Shown: one piece after another, positions 17,166 through 26,054 of the stretch
How positions within the stretch are numbered: position 1 is the stretch's first letter
Layout: the number at the start of each line of letters is the position of its first letter
NCBI GenBank assembly: GCA_965267245.1
Contig: OZ253939.1
Coordinates: 2,790,001 to 2,854,000 of the forward strand
Direction: 5' to 3'
Length of the DNA stretch: 64,000 nucleotides
Origin: JANSWY01 sp965267245
GTDB taxonomy: Bacteria; Bacteroidota; Bacteroidia; Cytophagales; Cyclobacteriaceae
Position numbers and translations under genes: made by a program
The notes under the pieces: model-generated
Seen by the model: only the letters and a program-made list of their open reading frames with translations
What the model was told of the DNA's origin: nothing
Databases searched by the model: none

Positions 17166-19349
17166 CTATTCCTTCACAATTATATGGGAAGAAACCCATT
17201 TGCTCCCTTCCACTTTTAGAATATATTTTCCCGAATCGATATCGGAAATATCCAGTGAAGGATTCGCAATATTGCTTTGAATTGACTTTAGCAAAGCACC
17301 GGTCAAATCATATAATTTCAATTGATAAGTTTCTCCATTGTTTGGCAATTTTAAATTTATCAACGTGTTTGCCGGATTTGGATAAACCAGGCCAATCCAT
17401 TTCTTCTCCTTTGAATCGGTGACTGTTTCAGGGTCAAAGAATTTTACAGCAAATTCAAATGCTTCTTTACCAATAACTTCTCCGATAAATCTTCCGGGGA
17501 TGTCATCTGCTGGTGGGTGGATACCTCCCCATATCCGGGAAAGACTACACTGGTCAGAGGCGTCTCTGTATGATGCCCATTGTAAAGTAATGTCAATTGA
17601 AGGTCCTTCTTCAAAAACCAAAAACTCATTTTGAGGTGCTTCAAATTCTCCTACTCCTCCAGGGAAAAAAGTATCTCCCGTCAGTAATGTCATCAGTTCA
17701 GCAGCAGCTCTGGAGTAAGTTGAGTGTCCGGATACATACCCCGCAAATGGTGGTGTTATGAAGGTTGGTCTTTGATATGGCCACCAATTTTCTGCCAGAA
17801 TCCAACCTACACCTGCTTCATCTACTTCCGGATCTTCTATGTAGTCTGGTCCTTTCCAGGCCCACAATTTGATCTTATTGAGATTCTCGTTAGCATCACC
17901 TACTAAAGGATCACCTTCTGTAACCAATTCTATATGACCATCAACCAAAGGAATCCCTGCTACACTATAGTTTGGTAAACTTTCATCAGAGCTTTGTCCC
18001 TGGTCAGCCATGTACCTAATCGCTGATATTGGCCTAATATAATCGTAGTATCCCTTTATACCCCAAGCAGATATTGCCACATCATGCATTGCACCTCCCA
18101 GAAGGAAGTATGCTTTTATATCCCACTCAAGATCTGATAACACTTCTCCCTGTCCGTTGAAACGTTTTTCCACTTGTGGGTGATCTGAAACATAATTTAA
18201 AATCGTAAACCAGTGACCTGGTGGTGTCTCTGAGTCCGGACCATCTGCCCAAAATTCAGCCAGAATCCTGCCATAGTCTCCAAGCTCTACCATCTGAGCT
18301 GGATAAGCTTCGTTTGTTACCGGATTTATCTCATAACCTACACCTGGGTCACCTCCTCCGATGTAATCATAGAATGTTTCAAAGTTTTCAAAATCCTTTG
18401 GTATAGATGAAATATCAATATTACCTAATGAGGCAGGAGAAATATCAACTAATTGATCGAGAGTCGGATCAAGGTGTCCGGACCAAATGGCAACAAGTGA
18501 AAAACCCCATTTGTATTCATCACTCATTCCTCCACCAGTTTCAATATCAAGATAAGGTGGTGGTCCTGGGTCATGGTAAACAATATACTCTCCATCATCC
18601 TTCTCATATACAGTTTTATCTTCATCTGTTAATGAAAATGGCAGTACATCTCCCCATTCTGGGCTAAGGAATGCTGGTGTTGCTCCTGGTATTTCATTTC
18701 CACTTTGGTCAACAAACACATCGAAAGCCAATGGTTGCCATCTATTAGGGTCTGTGCAATTTGGATTCCCAGGCATTGTGGGTGCCAAATACTCATTCAC
18801 AGGCTCATAATGAGTGTTTTCATATTGATTTTCCTCGTTAGCACCATCTTGCAATCCATACTGGATGTACTGTTCAGCAATGTAATTACCAAGGGCAGCT
18901 GCAGATCCATTACTATAATCAGTACTTGTAAATGTGGGATCATAGCCCAATTCAGATATAAAGAGTTCATTAAAAATATCGATGGTCTCTTCCAGATTTG
19001 GTGAATTTGCAAACCTGTGCATTAACATTCGATAGGCTGCATAACTAATCGCTTTATCCCTTAAATCTTCTAATGGTTCTGATGATGATGAGAATCCATC
19101 GAATGTTGAAGTAAAGTCGTGAATTGTATTTCCCAGAAGATAGGGTTCACTTGTATCCTGAAAAACAGTCCAGGCATCATACATAGCTGCTGACACATGA
19201 AACAAATTTCTGGCATGCACAGTCGGACGTGCAAAATCTCTTCTGATTCCATTCAGAAGAGCCTCATTCCATTTTCTCGCTATTGATTCCTGCGCGTAAC
19301 CATTGAGAATGGTAGCAAAAAATAGCAAGCTCAATATTATCCTTCTCAT
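17166..19349 (-). CDS. Vanadium-dependent haloperoxidase-like protein with T9SS sorting domain
   Basis: A 727-residue secreted protein: Sec signal (ends about ILNGYAQ), then a vanadium haloperoxidase/PAP2-superfamily domain. The vanadate-binding pattern is visible: a Lys seven residues before RP in KGYYDYIRP (near 430), SGH in YVSGHSTYSRA (near 541), and SR followed by His in SRIWGGIHPP (near 611). The last ~80 residues form a T9SS type A sorting domain (VYPNPANT, then GKYILKV). Vanadium haloperoxidases oxidise halides with H2O2; some relatives are phosphatases, so halide use is inferred. T9SS export would put it on the cell surface or outside. Confidence 0.9.
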   Translation of the reverse strand: MRRIILSLLFFATILNGYAQESIARKWNEALLNGIRRDFARPTVHARNLFHVSAAMYDAWTVFQDTSEPYLLGNTIHDFTSTFDGFSSSSEPLEDLRDKAISYAAYRMLMHRFANSPNLEETIDIFNELFISELGYDPTFTSTDYSNGSAAALGNYIAEQYIQYGLQDGANEENQYENTHYEPVNEYLAPTMPGNPNCTDPNRWQPLAFDVFVDQSGNEIPGATPAFLSPEWGDVLPFSLTDEDKTVYEKDDGEYIVYHDPGPPPYLDIETGGGMSDEYKWGFSLVAIWSGHLDPTLDQLVDISPASLGNIDISSIPKDFENFETFYDYIGGGDPGVGYEINPVTNEAYPAQMVELGDYGRILAEFWADGPDSETPPGHWFTILNYVSDHPQVEKRFNGQGEVLSDLEWDIKAYFLLGGAMHDVAISAWGIKGYYDYIRPISAIRYMADQGQSSDESLPNYSVAGIPLVDGHIELVTEGDPLVGDANENLNKIKLWAWKGPDYIEDPEVDEAGVGWILAENWWPYQRPTFITPPFAGYVSGHSTYSRAAAELMTLLTGDTFFPGGVGEFEAPQNEFLVFEEGPSIDITLQWASYRDASDQCSLSRIWGGIHPPADDIPGRFIGEVIGKEAFEFAVKFFDPETVTDSKEKKWIGLVYPNPANTLINLKLPNNGETYQLKLYDLTGALLKSIQSNIANPSLDISDIDSGKYILKVEGSKWVSSHIIVKE

Positions 19350-19511
19350 AAAATAGTAAGTTAATCAAACACAATAGCTCAGAATTTCCGAGCCAAACAA
19401 TCCACAAATCTATCAATTTTCTAAATACTTCTCAGTAAACCTTAAGGTCAGTTTGGATTGGGAAAACGAACTTCTCATAAATATCTCACAACCCATTAAA
19501 TCCATGTGTAT

Positions 19512-19546
19512 TTTGTTATATTGATGTTAAGATTTTTATATATTTG
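19512..19546 (+). promoter_or_regulatory. Possible sigma-A promoter of the FG-GAP gene
   Basis: TTTG at 19512-19515 and TATATTTG at 19539-19546 fit the Bacteroidota pattern, although the 23-base spacer is at the long end. The start codon lies 34 bases downstream. The rest of the 230-bp divergent gap shows nothing else clear. Confidence 0.35.
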
Positions 19547-19580
19547 AATTTACTAGAACTAGCCAATCCGAATAAATAGC

Positions 19581-21908
19581 GTGAGAGCAATACTTTTCAT
19601 ATGTTTTCTTACGGTAACCGTACATCTATATGGACAGGTATCCTTTATTGATGTGACTAATCAAAAAGGATTTGAGGACTATCTGCCAGTTGGTGGCTAT
19701 GGTTCCGGTTTTGTCACCTCTGATTATAATAATGATGGTTTTGTGGATCTTTTTGTGCTAGCCAATGAAGGATTCAGGAGTAGATTATACTTCAATAGGG
19801 GTGATGGAACATTTGCAGTATCTCCCATAGGTCCAAACAATTTTGATAGAAATCGAGCCGCAATTTTTCTGGATTTTGATGGGGATCATCGATTAGACTT
19901 ACTTATCGCGGGTGACTGCTTTCCTGTAACGGAACCTTGTGAAGATTCAGAACATATTAGCTTATATAAACAAATGGAAGATGGAGGTTTTCGGGATGTT
20001 ACTGAAAACTCAGGCCTTATTCAGAGGATTAACTGGCCCGGTCTTCTGGGAGGAATGGCTGCAGGCGATTTCAATAATGACGGTTACCTGGATTTATCAA
20101 TCACCAATTGGGATGAGCATTACGTTTTTCTGAATATGCGTGATGGCAGCTACCAGGTTTACAATGATGCTTCAAATATTCCTGTAAAAAATACCTCCTC
20201 ATCCAGCTACAAATATTTCCAGCCGGTAATATATGATTTTACGAATGATGGGTGGGCTGACATTTATATCGCTACAGATGTAGGAGAAAATGTTTTCTAT
20301 GAAAACAATGGAGATGGTACTTTCCGTGAAATTGGCAAATCTACAGGGCTTAATAATTCATTCAATGACATGGGCGTGAGTTTAGGTGATTTCGACAATG
20401 ACGAAGACCTTGATATCTATATTACATGCATAGAAACACCTCAGGTAGGTTATCACAATGTCTTATTTGAAAATAAAAGCCAACCAGGGAATACACTATT
20501 TCAAGAAGTTGCAAAAGACCGAGGAGTAGATTCTGGTGGTTGGGGATGGGGCACCTCTTTTATGGATGGAAACAATGATGGCTATCTGGACCTGGCTGCA
20601 ACAAGTGATGATCTGGACCAATCTAAGTTCTGGCTAAATAATGGAGAAGGCATGTTTGAAGATTTTTCTCAGGAAAGTCAATTCAATGATAAACTTGCTG
20701 CATCGGCGCTGGCTTCATTTGATTATGACAGAGATGGAGATCTTGATCTTGTACAGGGTTTGAAAGATGCCAACCAAAACCTGACCCTTGGGTTTAGATT
20801 ACTGGAAAATCAGTTGAATAAAACTGATGAATTTGGAAATTATTTGGTTGTGAAACCACGAATGCTCAGCAATAATCATCATGGAATAGGAAGTCTTGTT
20901 AAAATCAAGACCAATCAAGGCACACAAATCAGACCAATCACTGCCGGAATAAGTTTTTACTCACAAGAACCTGCTGAAGCTTTTTTTGGGCTGGGAAGTG
21001 AAGAAATAGTGCAGGAAGTATCTGTGATATGGCCAGGTGGTTCGATGAGCACTGTCCGAGAAATTGCAGCTAACCAGAGTATTACAGTAGATGACAGTGA
21101 TGTATTACATGCTCCCGCAGCTATGAAACTAACACCAGTTGATGAGCATTCAATAAAAATTGAATGGGGTCACATGTCAACTACTGAAACAGGTTTTAGA
21201 CTGGAAAGATCCAAATATGAAGATTTCAGTGAAAAGAGCATTATCGACATCAATGAGGTCACTGATCAATATATTGATCAAAATTTAAGTGGCTACACAA
21301 CATATTACTATCGATTGAGAGCAAGAAACAATGAAAGCTTCTCCAATTACAGTGCAACGGCTGCTGAACAGACATCCTATATTGTTTTGGCGACCCCTAC
21401 AAACTTCAATGCACTGGTAGAATCTACTACATCAGTTCAACTCTCATGGCAAAACAATCATCCGGAAACAACAGCTTCATCTATCCAAAGATCTCTCAGG
21501 GCTGATTTTGAAACATCTCTGGAAATTCCAGTCGATGAAGGTCGTGACAGTTATCTGGATTCGAAAGTCGAACCAAAGACCACCTATTATTACAGAGTGC
21601 GATCTTCTACTGCTACCGGAAGGTCTGAATGGTCAGAAACCATTTCAGTTTTTACCAGCCCATTGAATGCGGTTGATCCTTCATTATCTTTTGATGTTTA
21701 TCCCAATCCGACCAATGGACAATTGAATTTATCTTCAAATAAAGCGGTGAACTACGAATTCATGACCGTTAATGGTAAGGTTGTGGAAAACTTTAACCTT
21801 CCAGCTGGATCTGCGATTGTGAACCTCAATTTTGAAAAAGGCGTTTATATATTAAGGGTTCTTCATCAGGATTTGTTGGTTGCTACGAAGAAAATCATCA
21901 TTCGATAG
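19581..21908 (+). CDS. Secreted FG-GAP/ASPIC-UnbV protein with two fibronectin III domains and T9SS sorting domain
   Basis: A 775-residue protein starting at GTG, with a signal peptide (residues 1-18). Residues 25-410 hold repeated calcium-type blades of the FG-GAP/VCBS kind (DYNNDGFVDLF, DFDGDHRLDLL, DFNNDGYLDL, DYDRDGDLDL). An ASPIC/UnbV segment (about 425-505, with SFYSQEPAEAFFGLG) follows, then two fibronectin type III domains (about 515-700) and a T9SS type A domain (YPNPTNGQL, GVYILRV). Such proteins are large surface adhesins or glycan-associated proteins; the exact role is unknown. The GTG start is forced by the signal peptide, as no ATG fits. Confidence 0.88.
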   Translation: MRAILFICFLTVTVHLYGQVSFIDVTNQKGFEDYLPVGGYGSGFVTSDYNNDGFVDLFVLANEGFRSRLYFNRGDGTFAVSPIGPNNFDRNRAAIFLDFDGDHRLDLLIAGDCFPVTEPCEDSEHISLYKQMEDGGFRDVTENSGLIQRINWPGLLGGMAAGDFNNDGYLDLSITNWDEHYVFLNMRDGSYQVYNDASNIPVKNTSSSSYKYFQPVIYDFTNDGWADIYIATDVGENVFYENNGDGTFREIGKSTGLNNSFNDMGVSLGDFDNDEDLDIYITCIETPQVGYHNVLFENKSQPGNTLFQEVAKDRGVDSGGWGWGTSFMDGNNDGYLDLAATSDDLDQSKFWLNNGEGMFEDFSQESQFNDKLAASALASFDYDRDGDLDLVQGLKDANQNLTLGFRLLENQLNKTDEFGNYLVVKPRMLSNNHHGIGSLVKIKTNQGTQIRPITAGISFYSQEPAEAFFGLGSEEIVQEVSVIWPGGSMSTVREIAANQSITVDDSDVLHAPAAMKLTPVDEHSIKIEWGHMSTTETGFRLERSKYEDFSEKSIIDINEVTDQYIDQNLSGYTTYYYRLRARNNESFSNYSATAAEQTSYIVLATPTNFNALVESTTSVQLSWQNNHPETTASSIQRSLRADFETSLEIPVDEGRDSYLDSKVEPKTTYYYRVRSSTATGRSEWSETISVFTSPLNAVDPSLSFDVYPNPTNGQLNLSSNKAVNYEFMTVNGKVVENFNLPAGSAIVNLNFEKGVYILRVLHQDLLVATKKIIIR

Positions 21909-21951
21909 TCGAGATTTACAACTTACATTAAAGAAATTGCATCTATTTAAA

Positions 21952-21959
21952 TAGTTTTG
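21952..21959 (+). promoter_or_regulatory. Possible -7 box (TAGTTTTG) for the tmRNA gene
   Basis: TAGTTTTG matches TAnnTTTG and ends 21 bases before the mature 5' end, leaving a short precursor leader that RNase P would remove. No clear TTTG element is seen at the right distance. Confidence 0.35.
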
Positions 21960-21980
21960 CGTTCTACTTACACCAGATAT

Positions 21981-22370
21981 GGGGCCGACCGGTATCGACA
22001 GTAAGTGCACTTTATGTATTTGCATGTCAGGTGGTGAATGTACACCTGTGATCAATTCATTCAAACTTTAGTTGGCGAAAATAACTACGCCATGGCTGCC
22101 TAATTCTGAATTACAGTAGGAATTACTTATCACGCCAAAAAGGCGTGACAGTCACATCCCTCCAGGTCTTTGTCCTGTAGGCCGGATTAAGGGGTGTCAT
22201 CTTCGGGACTAGTATTGGTGAGGTTACTAAGCCAATGCGAAACTCAAGTGACTGGCAGGACTGGTAGGCTGTTGATGGTCAGCCACCCTGTGAGATCAAA
22301 GCATCAACTAAACATGTAGACGATGCATCATTTCCTTATCTGGACGAGGGTTCGAATCCCTCCGGCTCCA
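21981..22370 (+). ncRNA. ssrA: tmRNA (transfer-messenger RNA)
   Basis: The RNA rescues stalled ribosomes by trans-translation. The 5' end GGGGCCG (21981) pairs with the 3' CGGCTCC (22363-22369) to form a 7-bp acceptor stem with one G-U pair; the discriminator is A at 22370. A T-arm GAGGGTTCGAATCCCTC precedes the 3' stem. The tag frame runs from GGC at 22074 to TAA at 22101-22103 and reads GENNYAMAA, a typical Bacteroidota tag ending in Ala-Ala for ClpXP. It is one-piece (not permuted). The genomic CC after the discriminator is followed by T, so the final A of CCA is probably added by the CCA enzyme. Confidence 0.97.
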
Positions 22371-22375
22371 CCTTC

Positions 22376-22413
22376 GCCCGCCGAAGCTTCAGCATAGGTG
22401 GGCTTTATTTTTA
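22376..22413 (+). terminator. Probable terminator of the tmRNA gene
   Basis: GCCCGCC (22376-22382) pairs with GGTGGGC (22397-22403) with one G-T pair; the loop contains the palindrome GAAGCTTC. The stem is followed by TTTATTTTTA. It begins 6 bases after the tmRNA 3' end. The same stem is also part of an inverted repeat that borders the GIY-YIG cassette. Confidence 0.65.
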
Positions 22414-22464
22414 TATGTCGAGGGATTGAACCTGAAAATACACCAAACCGGCGTGCTTCGGCGG
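22378..22464. repeat. Inverted repeat between tmRNA and GIY-YIG gene
   Basis: CCGCCGAAGC (22378-22387) recurs inverted as GCTTCGGCGG (22455-22464), an exact 10-bp match. Inside and beside it, TTGAACC (22426-22432) recurs inverted as GGTTCAA (22488-22494). On the minus strand the block at 22420-22432 reads GGTTCAATCCCTC, which differs by one base from GGTTCGAATCCCTC in the tmRNA T-arm, so it looks like an inverted copy of that arm. Confidence 0.6.
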
Positions 22465-22539
22465 AGATACTCCACAACCAAAACTTCGGTTCAAGCAACA
22501 TTCAACTATATTTACCAAACATTCAAACTAACCATCATC

Positions 22540-22776
22540 ATGCATATCGTCTATATTTTACTATGCTCGGATAATTCTTATTACTATGGTTGTACCAAGA
22601 ACTTGGAGGAGCGGTTGAACCGTCACCAAAATGGTTATGTCCAGTACACAAAAACACGTTTACCAGTAGAGGTAATTACTTATGTTACTTTTAGGGATAA
22701 ATACAAGGCGTTTGAATTTGAGAAGTATTTGAAATCTGGTTCAGGAAGAGCATTTGCAAATAAAAGACTCATCTAG
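22540..22776 (+). CDS. Small GIY-YIG nuclease
   Basis: A 78-residue protein that consists only of a GIY-YIG nuclease core: VYIL (residues 3-6), YYYGCT (14-19) in place of the namesake GIY and YIG motifs, Arg/Glu in NLEERLNRH (21-29), and a conserved FRDKYKAFEFEKYLKSGSG near the end. I chose the ATG at 22540; in-frame starts farther upstream translate the repeat region and add basic, non-conserved residues. These short nucleases are common in many copies in Bacteroidota, often next to tRNA genes. The role is unknown; a link to mobile cassettes is inferred from the tmRNA location and the repeats. Confidence 0.85.
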   Translation: MHIVYILLCSDNSYYYGCTKNLEERLNRHQNGYVQYTKTRLPVEVITYVTFRDKYKAFEFEKYLKSGSGRAFANKRLI

Positions 22777-22906
22777 TATTAGATTGATTGGGCTTTTTTT
22801 GTGATCGCCTCCAGGGCTTACCCTTCAGGCTGGCGCGTCGCTAAAACTACCTCTGGTAACTTTCTTAACGCTCCACCCTCTCCGGCTCCTGCCTAGTAAG
22901 ACACCA
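22777..22906. other. Unexplained GC-richer stretch after the GIY-YIG gene
   Basis: This 130-bp gap is richer in G and C than its surroundings (for example GGCTGGCGCGTCGC). It contains CTCCGGCTCC at 22880-22889, a 10-bp copy of the tmRNA 3' end (22360-22369), preceded by CTCCACC. I see no coding frame or terminator with a clear stem. It may be the far edge of a cassette that begins at the tmRNA. Confidence 0.4.
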
Positions 22907-25393
22907 CTAATTCCTTAACCTTAAACTATTCGCTATTACTGATACTGAACTTAGACTCATCGCCAATGCCGCAAGCATTGGACTTAATAGAAGACCAAAT
23001 ACTGGAAAAAGGACTCCCGCAGCAATTGGAACACCTAACATATTATAGACAAATGCAAAAAACAGGTTCTGTTTTATGTTTTTCATCACATCTACACTAA
23101 GTTTTCGTGCTCTAACTATTCCATCTAATTCTCCTTTGACTAAAGTGAGACTGGCACTCTCAATAGCTACATCTGTACCCGTTCCCATGGCAATTCCAAC
23201 ATTTGCCTGTGCCAAAGCCGGTGCATCATTTATTCCATCTCCAGCCATGGCTACAATTTTTCCTTCTTCCTGAAGAGATTTGACTTTCTCGTACTTGTTT
23301 TCTGGCAATAGGTCTGCCTCGTATCCATCTAAACCAAGCTTATCTGCAACTGCTTTAGCCGTATTTTCATTATCTCCCGTGAGCATCACCACTTCCAATC
23401 CTTGTTCTTGAAGATGTTTGATGGTATTAGCTGAGGATTCCTTTATTGGGTCAGCAACACTTATAAAGCCGGCAATTTCCTTTTCAATTACGACGAACAT
23501 CACTGTTTGTCCCTCCAACTGCCTTTGTTTCACATCATCTTCATGCTCCTGATTAAGAGAAAGGCCAAATTCTTCCAAGAGCTTTTTATTTCCGATAGCT
23601 ACTTGAATGCTATCCACTTTCCCTGTAATCCCTTTACCAGTAACGGAATCAAAATCATCCACTTTAAGTACCTTTAAGCCCATTTCCTCAGCACCTTCCT
23701 CAATGGCATGAGCTAAGGGATGCTCGCTGTTAGCTTCCAGAGAAGCGGCATTTTTTAGGATAGTACCTGTTGTGTATTTGTCACTCAGAGATTTTACATC
23801 TTGAAGTGACGGTTTTCCTTTGGTAATTGTTCCTGTTTTATCAATTACCAAAGTAGTGACCTTGTGCATCTCTTCAATAGCTCTGGCATCCTTTACCAAA
23901 ACTCCTTGTTTTGCACCTTTACCTGTACCAACCATGATTGACATTGGGGTTGCCAAACCTAAAGCACATGGGCATGCAATAATTAGCACTGTGACAGCAC
24001 TCGTGAATGCATATACAAGTTTGGGATCAGGACCCCATATCGCCCAAACAGCAAAAGCAATCACTGCAATTGAGATAACAATGGGAACAAAATAACTGGA
24101 TACTTTATCAGCCAGATTTTGAATAGGTGCTTTGGTACGGCTTGCTTTATTCACCATCTCAATGATCTGTGAAAGCAGTGTATCACTTCCTACTTTTTGA
24201 GCTTTCATTTGAAAGGAACTCGTTCCATTGATCGTGCCACCTATAACATTATCTCCTTCAGATTTTTCAACAGGTACTGGCTCTCCAGTAATCATTGATT
24301 CATCTACACTGCTTTTCCCCTCCACAATTTCACCATCTACAGGTATTTTTTCACCTGGCTTAATTTTTAGAATATCATCCAGTTTCACATGTTCCAGGGG
24401 AATGATCATTTCTTCACCTTCTCTTATCACCGTTGCTTCGGGAGGAACAAGGTTGAGCAATTCTTTGATTGCCGAGTTCGTTTGGCTCCTGGCTTTAGCT
24501 TCCATTAGCTGTCCCAATAGAATTAGTGTCAGAATGACAACTGAAGCTTCAAAATACAGGTGGACATCTCCTTCTTCAGACTTAAACTGGGCTGGGAATA
24601 AATCAGGAAACAGCAAAGCAACAATACTGAATAGATATGCAGCACCGGCTCCAAACATGATCAACGACCACATGTTTGGTGAACGATTAATGATGGATTT
24701 ATACCCACGAACAAAAAAATTCCAACATGAGTAAAATATGACAGGAGTACTCAACACAAGTTGTATCCATCCCAATGTTTTGGTGCTAGCAATTCCTGTA
24801 AGGGAAACTCCAATCATTTCGCTCATGGCGATGAAAAATACGGGAAGTGTGAAAACCACGGAAATCCAGAACTTAGTAAGCATATGCTTATATGCTTTAT
24901 GTTCTTCGGAACCGGCATCATCCGAGGAGTTTTTAGGTTCCAGATCCATTCCGCATTTTGGGCATGAGCCCGGATGATCCTGTTCAATTTCAGGATGCAT
25001 TGGACAGGTATAAGTGTTTTTTGTATTTGCTTCTTTTTCCAGGTCCATCCCACATTTCGGACAGTCACCGGGCTCATCATATTTCCTGTCACCCTCGCAA
25101 AGCATTGGACAATAGTATTTCCCTGAACCTCCATCATCTTTTTTTTGTGGTTTTGGAGGAGTATGATGGTGTTCATCAGAACCTGGAAGGTGAATATCGT
25201 AACGATCTCCTTCCTTCTTCAAAGCATGCTTCAATGTCTCAAATGGAACATGTGACACCATCTCAAGGACAGCTTCTTTATTGGGTAAATCCACAGAGAC
25301 ATTTGAAATCCCCTCAACATTTTTTAAAGTATTCTCAACATGAGCTCTGCAACCATCACAGGTCATTCCCGAAATTTGATATGTATGTTTCAT
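22907..25393 (-). CDS. copA: Copper-translocating P-type ATPase (CopA type) with two heavy-metal-binding domains
   Basis: An 828-residue P1B ATPase that pumps Cu(I) out of the cytoplasm. In order: an HMA domain with GMTCDGC (9-15), a His-rich linker, two short zinc-ribbon-like heavy-metal-binding domains (CPMLCEGD...CPKCGMD near 95-118; CPMHPEI...CPKCGMD near 130-152), eight membrane helices, the CPC ion site in IACPCALG (about 473-480), the phosphorylation site DKTGT (518-522), HPLAHAI and GDGINDAP. It lies 151 bp after the DUF3347 gene, at the end of the copper block, and may have its own promoter. No gene for a metal regulator adjoins it. Confidence 0.96.
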   Translation of the reverse strand: MKHTYQISGMTCDGCRAHVENTLKNVEGISNVSVDLPNKEAVLEMVSHVPFETLKHALKKEGDRYDIHLPGSDEHHHTPPKPQKKDDGGSGKYYCPMLCEGDRKYDEPGDCPKCGMDLEKEANTKNTYTCPMHPEIEQDHPGSCPKCGMDLEPKNSSDDAGSEEHKAYKHMLTKFWISVVFTLPVFFIAMSEMIGVSLTGIASTKTLGWIQLVLSTPVIFYSCWNFFVRGYKSIINRSPNMWSLIMFGAGAAYLFSIVALLFPDLFPAQFKSEEGDVHLYFEASVVILTLILLGQLMEAKARSQTNSAIKELLNLVPPEATVIREGEEMIIPLEHVKLDDILKIKPGEKIPVDGEIVEGKSSVDESMITGEPVPVEKSEGDNVIGGTINGTSSFQMKAQKVGSDTLLSQIIEMVNKASRTKAPIQNLADKVSSYFVPIVISIAVIAFAVWAIWGPDPKLVYAFTSAVTVLIIACPCALGLATPMSIMVGTGKGAKQGVLVKDARAIEEMHKVTTLVIDKTGTITKGKPSLQDVKSLSDKYTTGTILKNAASLEANSEHPLAHAIEEGAEEMGLKVLKVDDFDSVTGKGITGKVDSIQVAIGNKKLLEEFGLSLNQEHEDDVKQRQLEGQTVMFVVIEKEIAGFISVADPIKESSANTIKHLQEQGLEVVMLTGDNENTAKAVADKLGLDGYEADLLPENKYEKVKSLQEEGKIVAMAGDGINDAPALAQANVGIAMGTGTDVAIESASLTLVKGELDGIVRARKLSVDVMKNIKQNLFFAFVYNMLGVPIAAGVLFPVFGLLLSPMLAALAMSLSSVSVIANSLRLRN

Positions 25394-25544
25394 CAGCTAA
25401 AGATTTATAAAACAAAATTCGGTATATGAGACATGATTCTAGTTCACAATTTTTGATTTGTGTTATATAATTTTTAAATCAAGGAATCTTGTGAGGTATC
25501 CTTGTTTTGAAAATACTTAACTGAGAGAACAAGCTGATATTAAT

Positions 25545-26033
25545 TTACAATTCCTCTATTACTCTTCCGCATTTCAGCATTTTGTTACCAAAATATGGAT
25601 TTTTAATATCGTCAGACAAACTAAGCCAATTTGCGCCAGAATTATTGAAAGCCATGGGGCAATACTGGACATAAACCCCATCTTTGAGATCATTTTCTTT
25701 CAGAGACTCGATAAGCCTATTTGTTACAGTCTTAAATGCGGCTCGCTGAACTTCTACATCTTCACTGTTGGCAATTATTTTGGTTGCCTTTATGATATCG
25801 GCATCCCAATTCTCAGCAGTTGCAGATAAAATAAGTTTTACTGCTGCATCTTTTGCAGCCGATGCATTGGTTGCAACTAAAGCATCCTTTAGTTTCATAT
25901 AATCAGAAACTCCGTTTGATTGTGAGAGAGTTTTGATATTTGCTACTTGTACTATTTCACTGTCTTTTGCCTGGATTGAACTGAATGACAAAACGATCAA
26001 AATCAGTCCAAGTGATAAAAATGTTGTTTTCAT
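25545..26033 (-). CDS. DUF3347 periplasmic protein
   Basis: A 162-residue protein with a Sec signal (ends about SIQAKD). The mature part is helical and ends in the DUF3347 hallmark YVQYCPMAFNN...NPYFGNKMLKCG (about 123-155), with two conserved Cys and Met residues that could bind copper. The same domain forms the C-terminus of the adaptor encoded just upstream, 21 bp away, so the two may interact or share metal. The exact function is unproven. Confidence 0.9.
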   Translation of the reverse strand: MKTTFLSLGLILIVLSFSSIQAKDSEIVQVANIKTLSQSNGVSDYMKLKDALVATNASAAKDAAVKLILSATAENWDADIIKATKIIANSEDVEVQRAAFKTVTNRLIESLKENDLKDGVYVQYCPMAFNNSGANWLSLSDDIKNPYFGNKMLKCGRVIEEL

Positions 26034-26054
26034 TATTATGTTATTTAAAGTTTA

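Noticed and set aside
22426..22539. N-terminal extension of the GIY-YIG protein
   Set aside because: Translation through the repeats gives basic residues unlike the family; the nuclease core begins right at the ATG at 22540.
24228..24734. 168-codon plus-strand frame inside copA
   Set aside because: It is the mirror of the conserved ATPase core, with Ser/Thr/Pro-rich composition typical of antisense shadows.
25480..25504. CAAGGA/TCCTTG inverted repeat as a terminator between the DUF3347 gene and copA
   Set aside because: The stem has only 6 bp with a 13-base loop and no solid T run, so it is not a convincing terminator.
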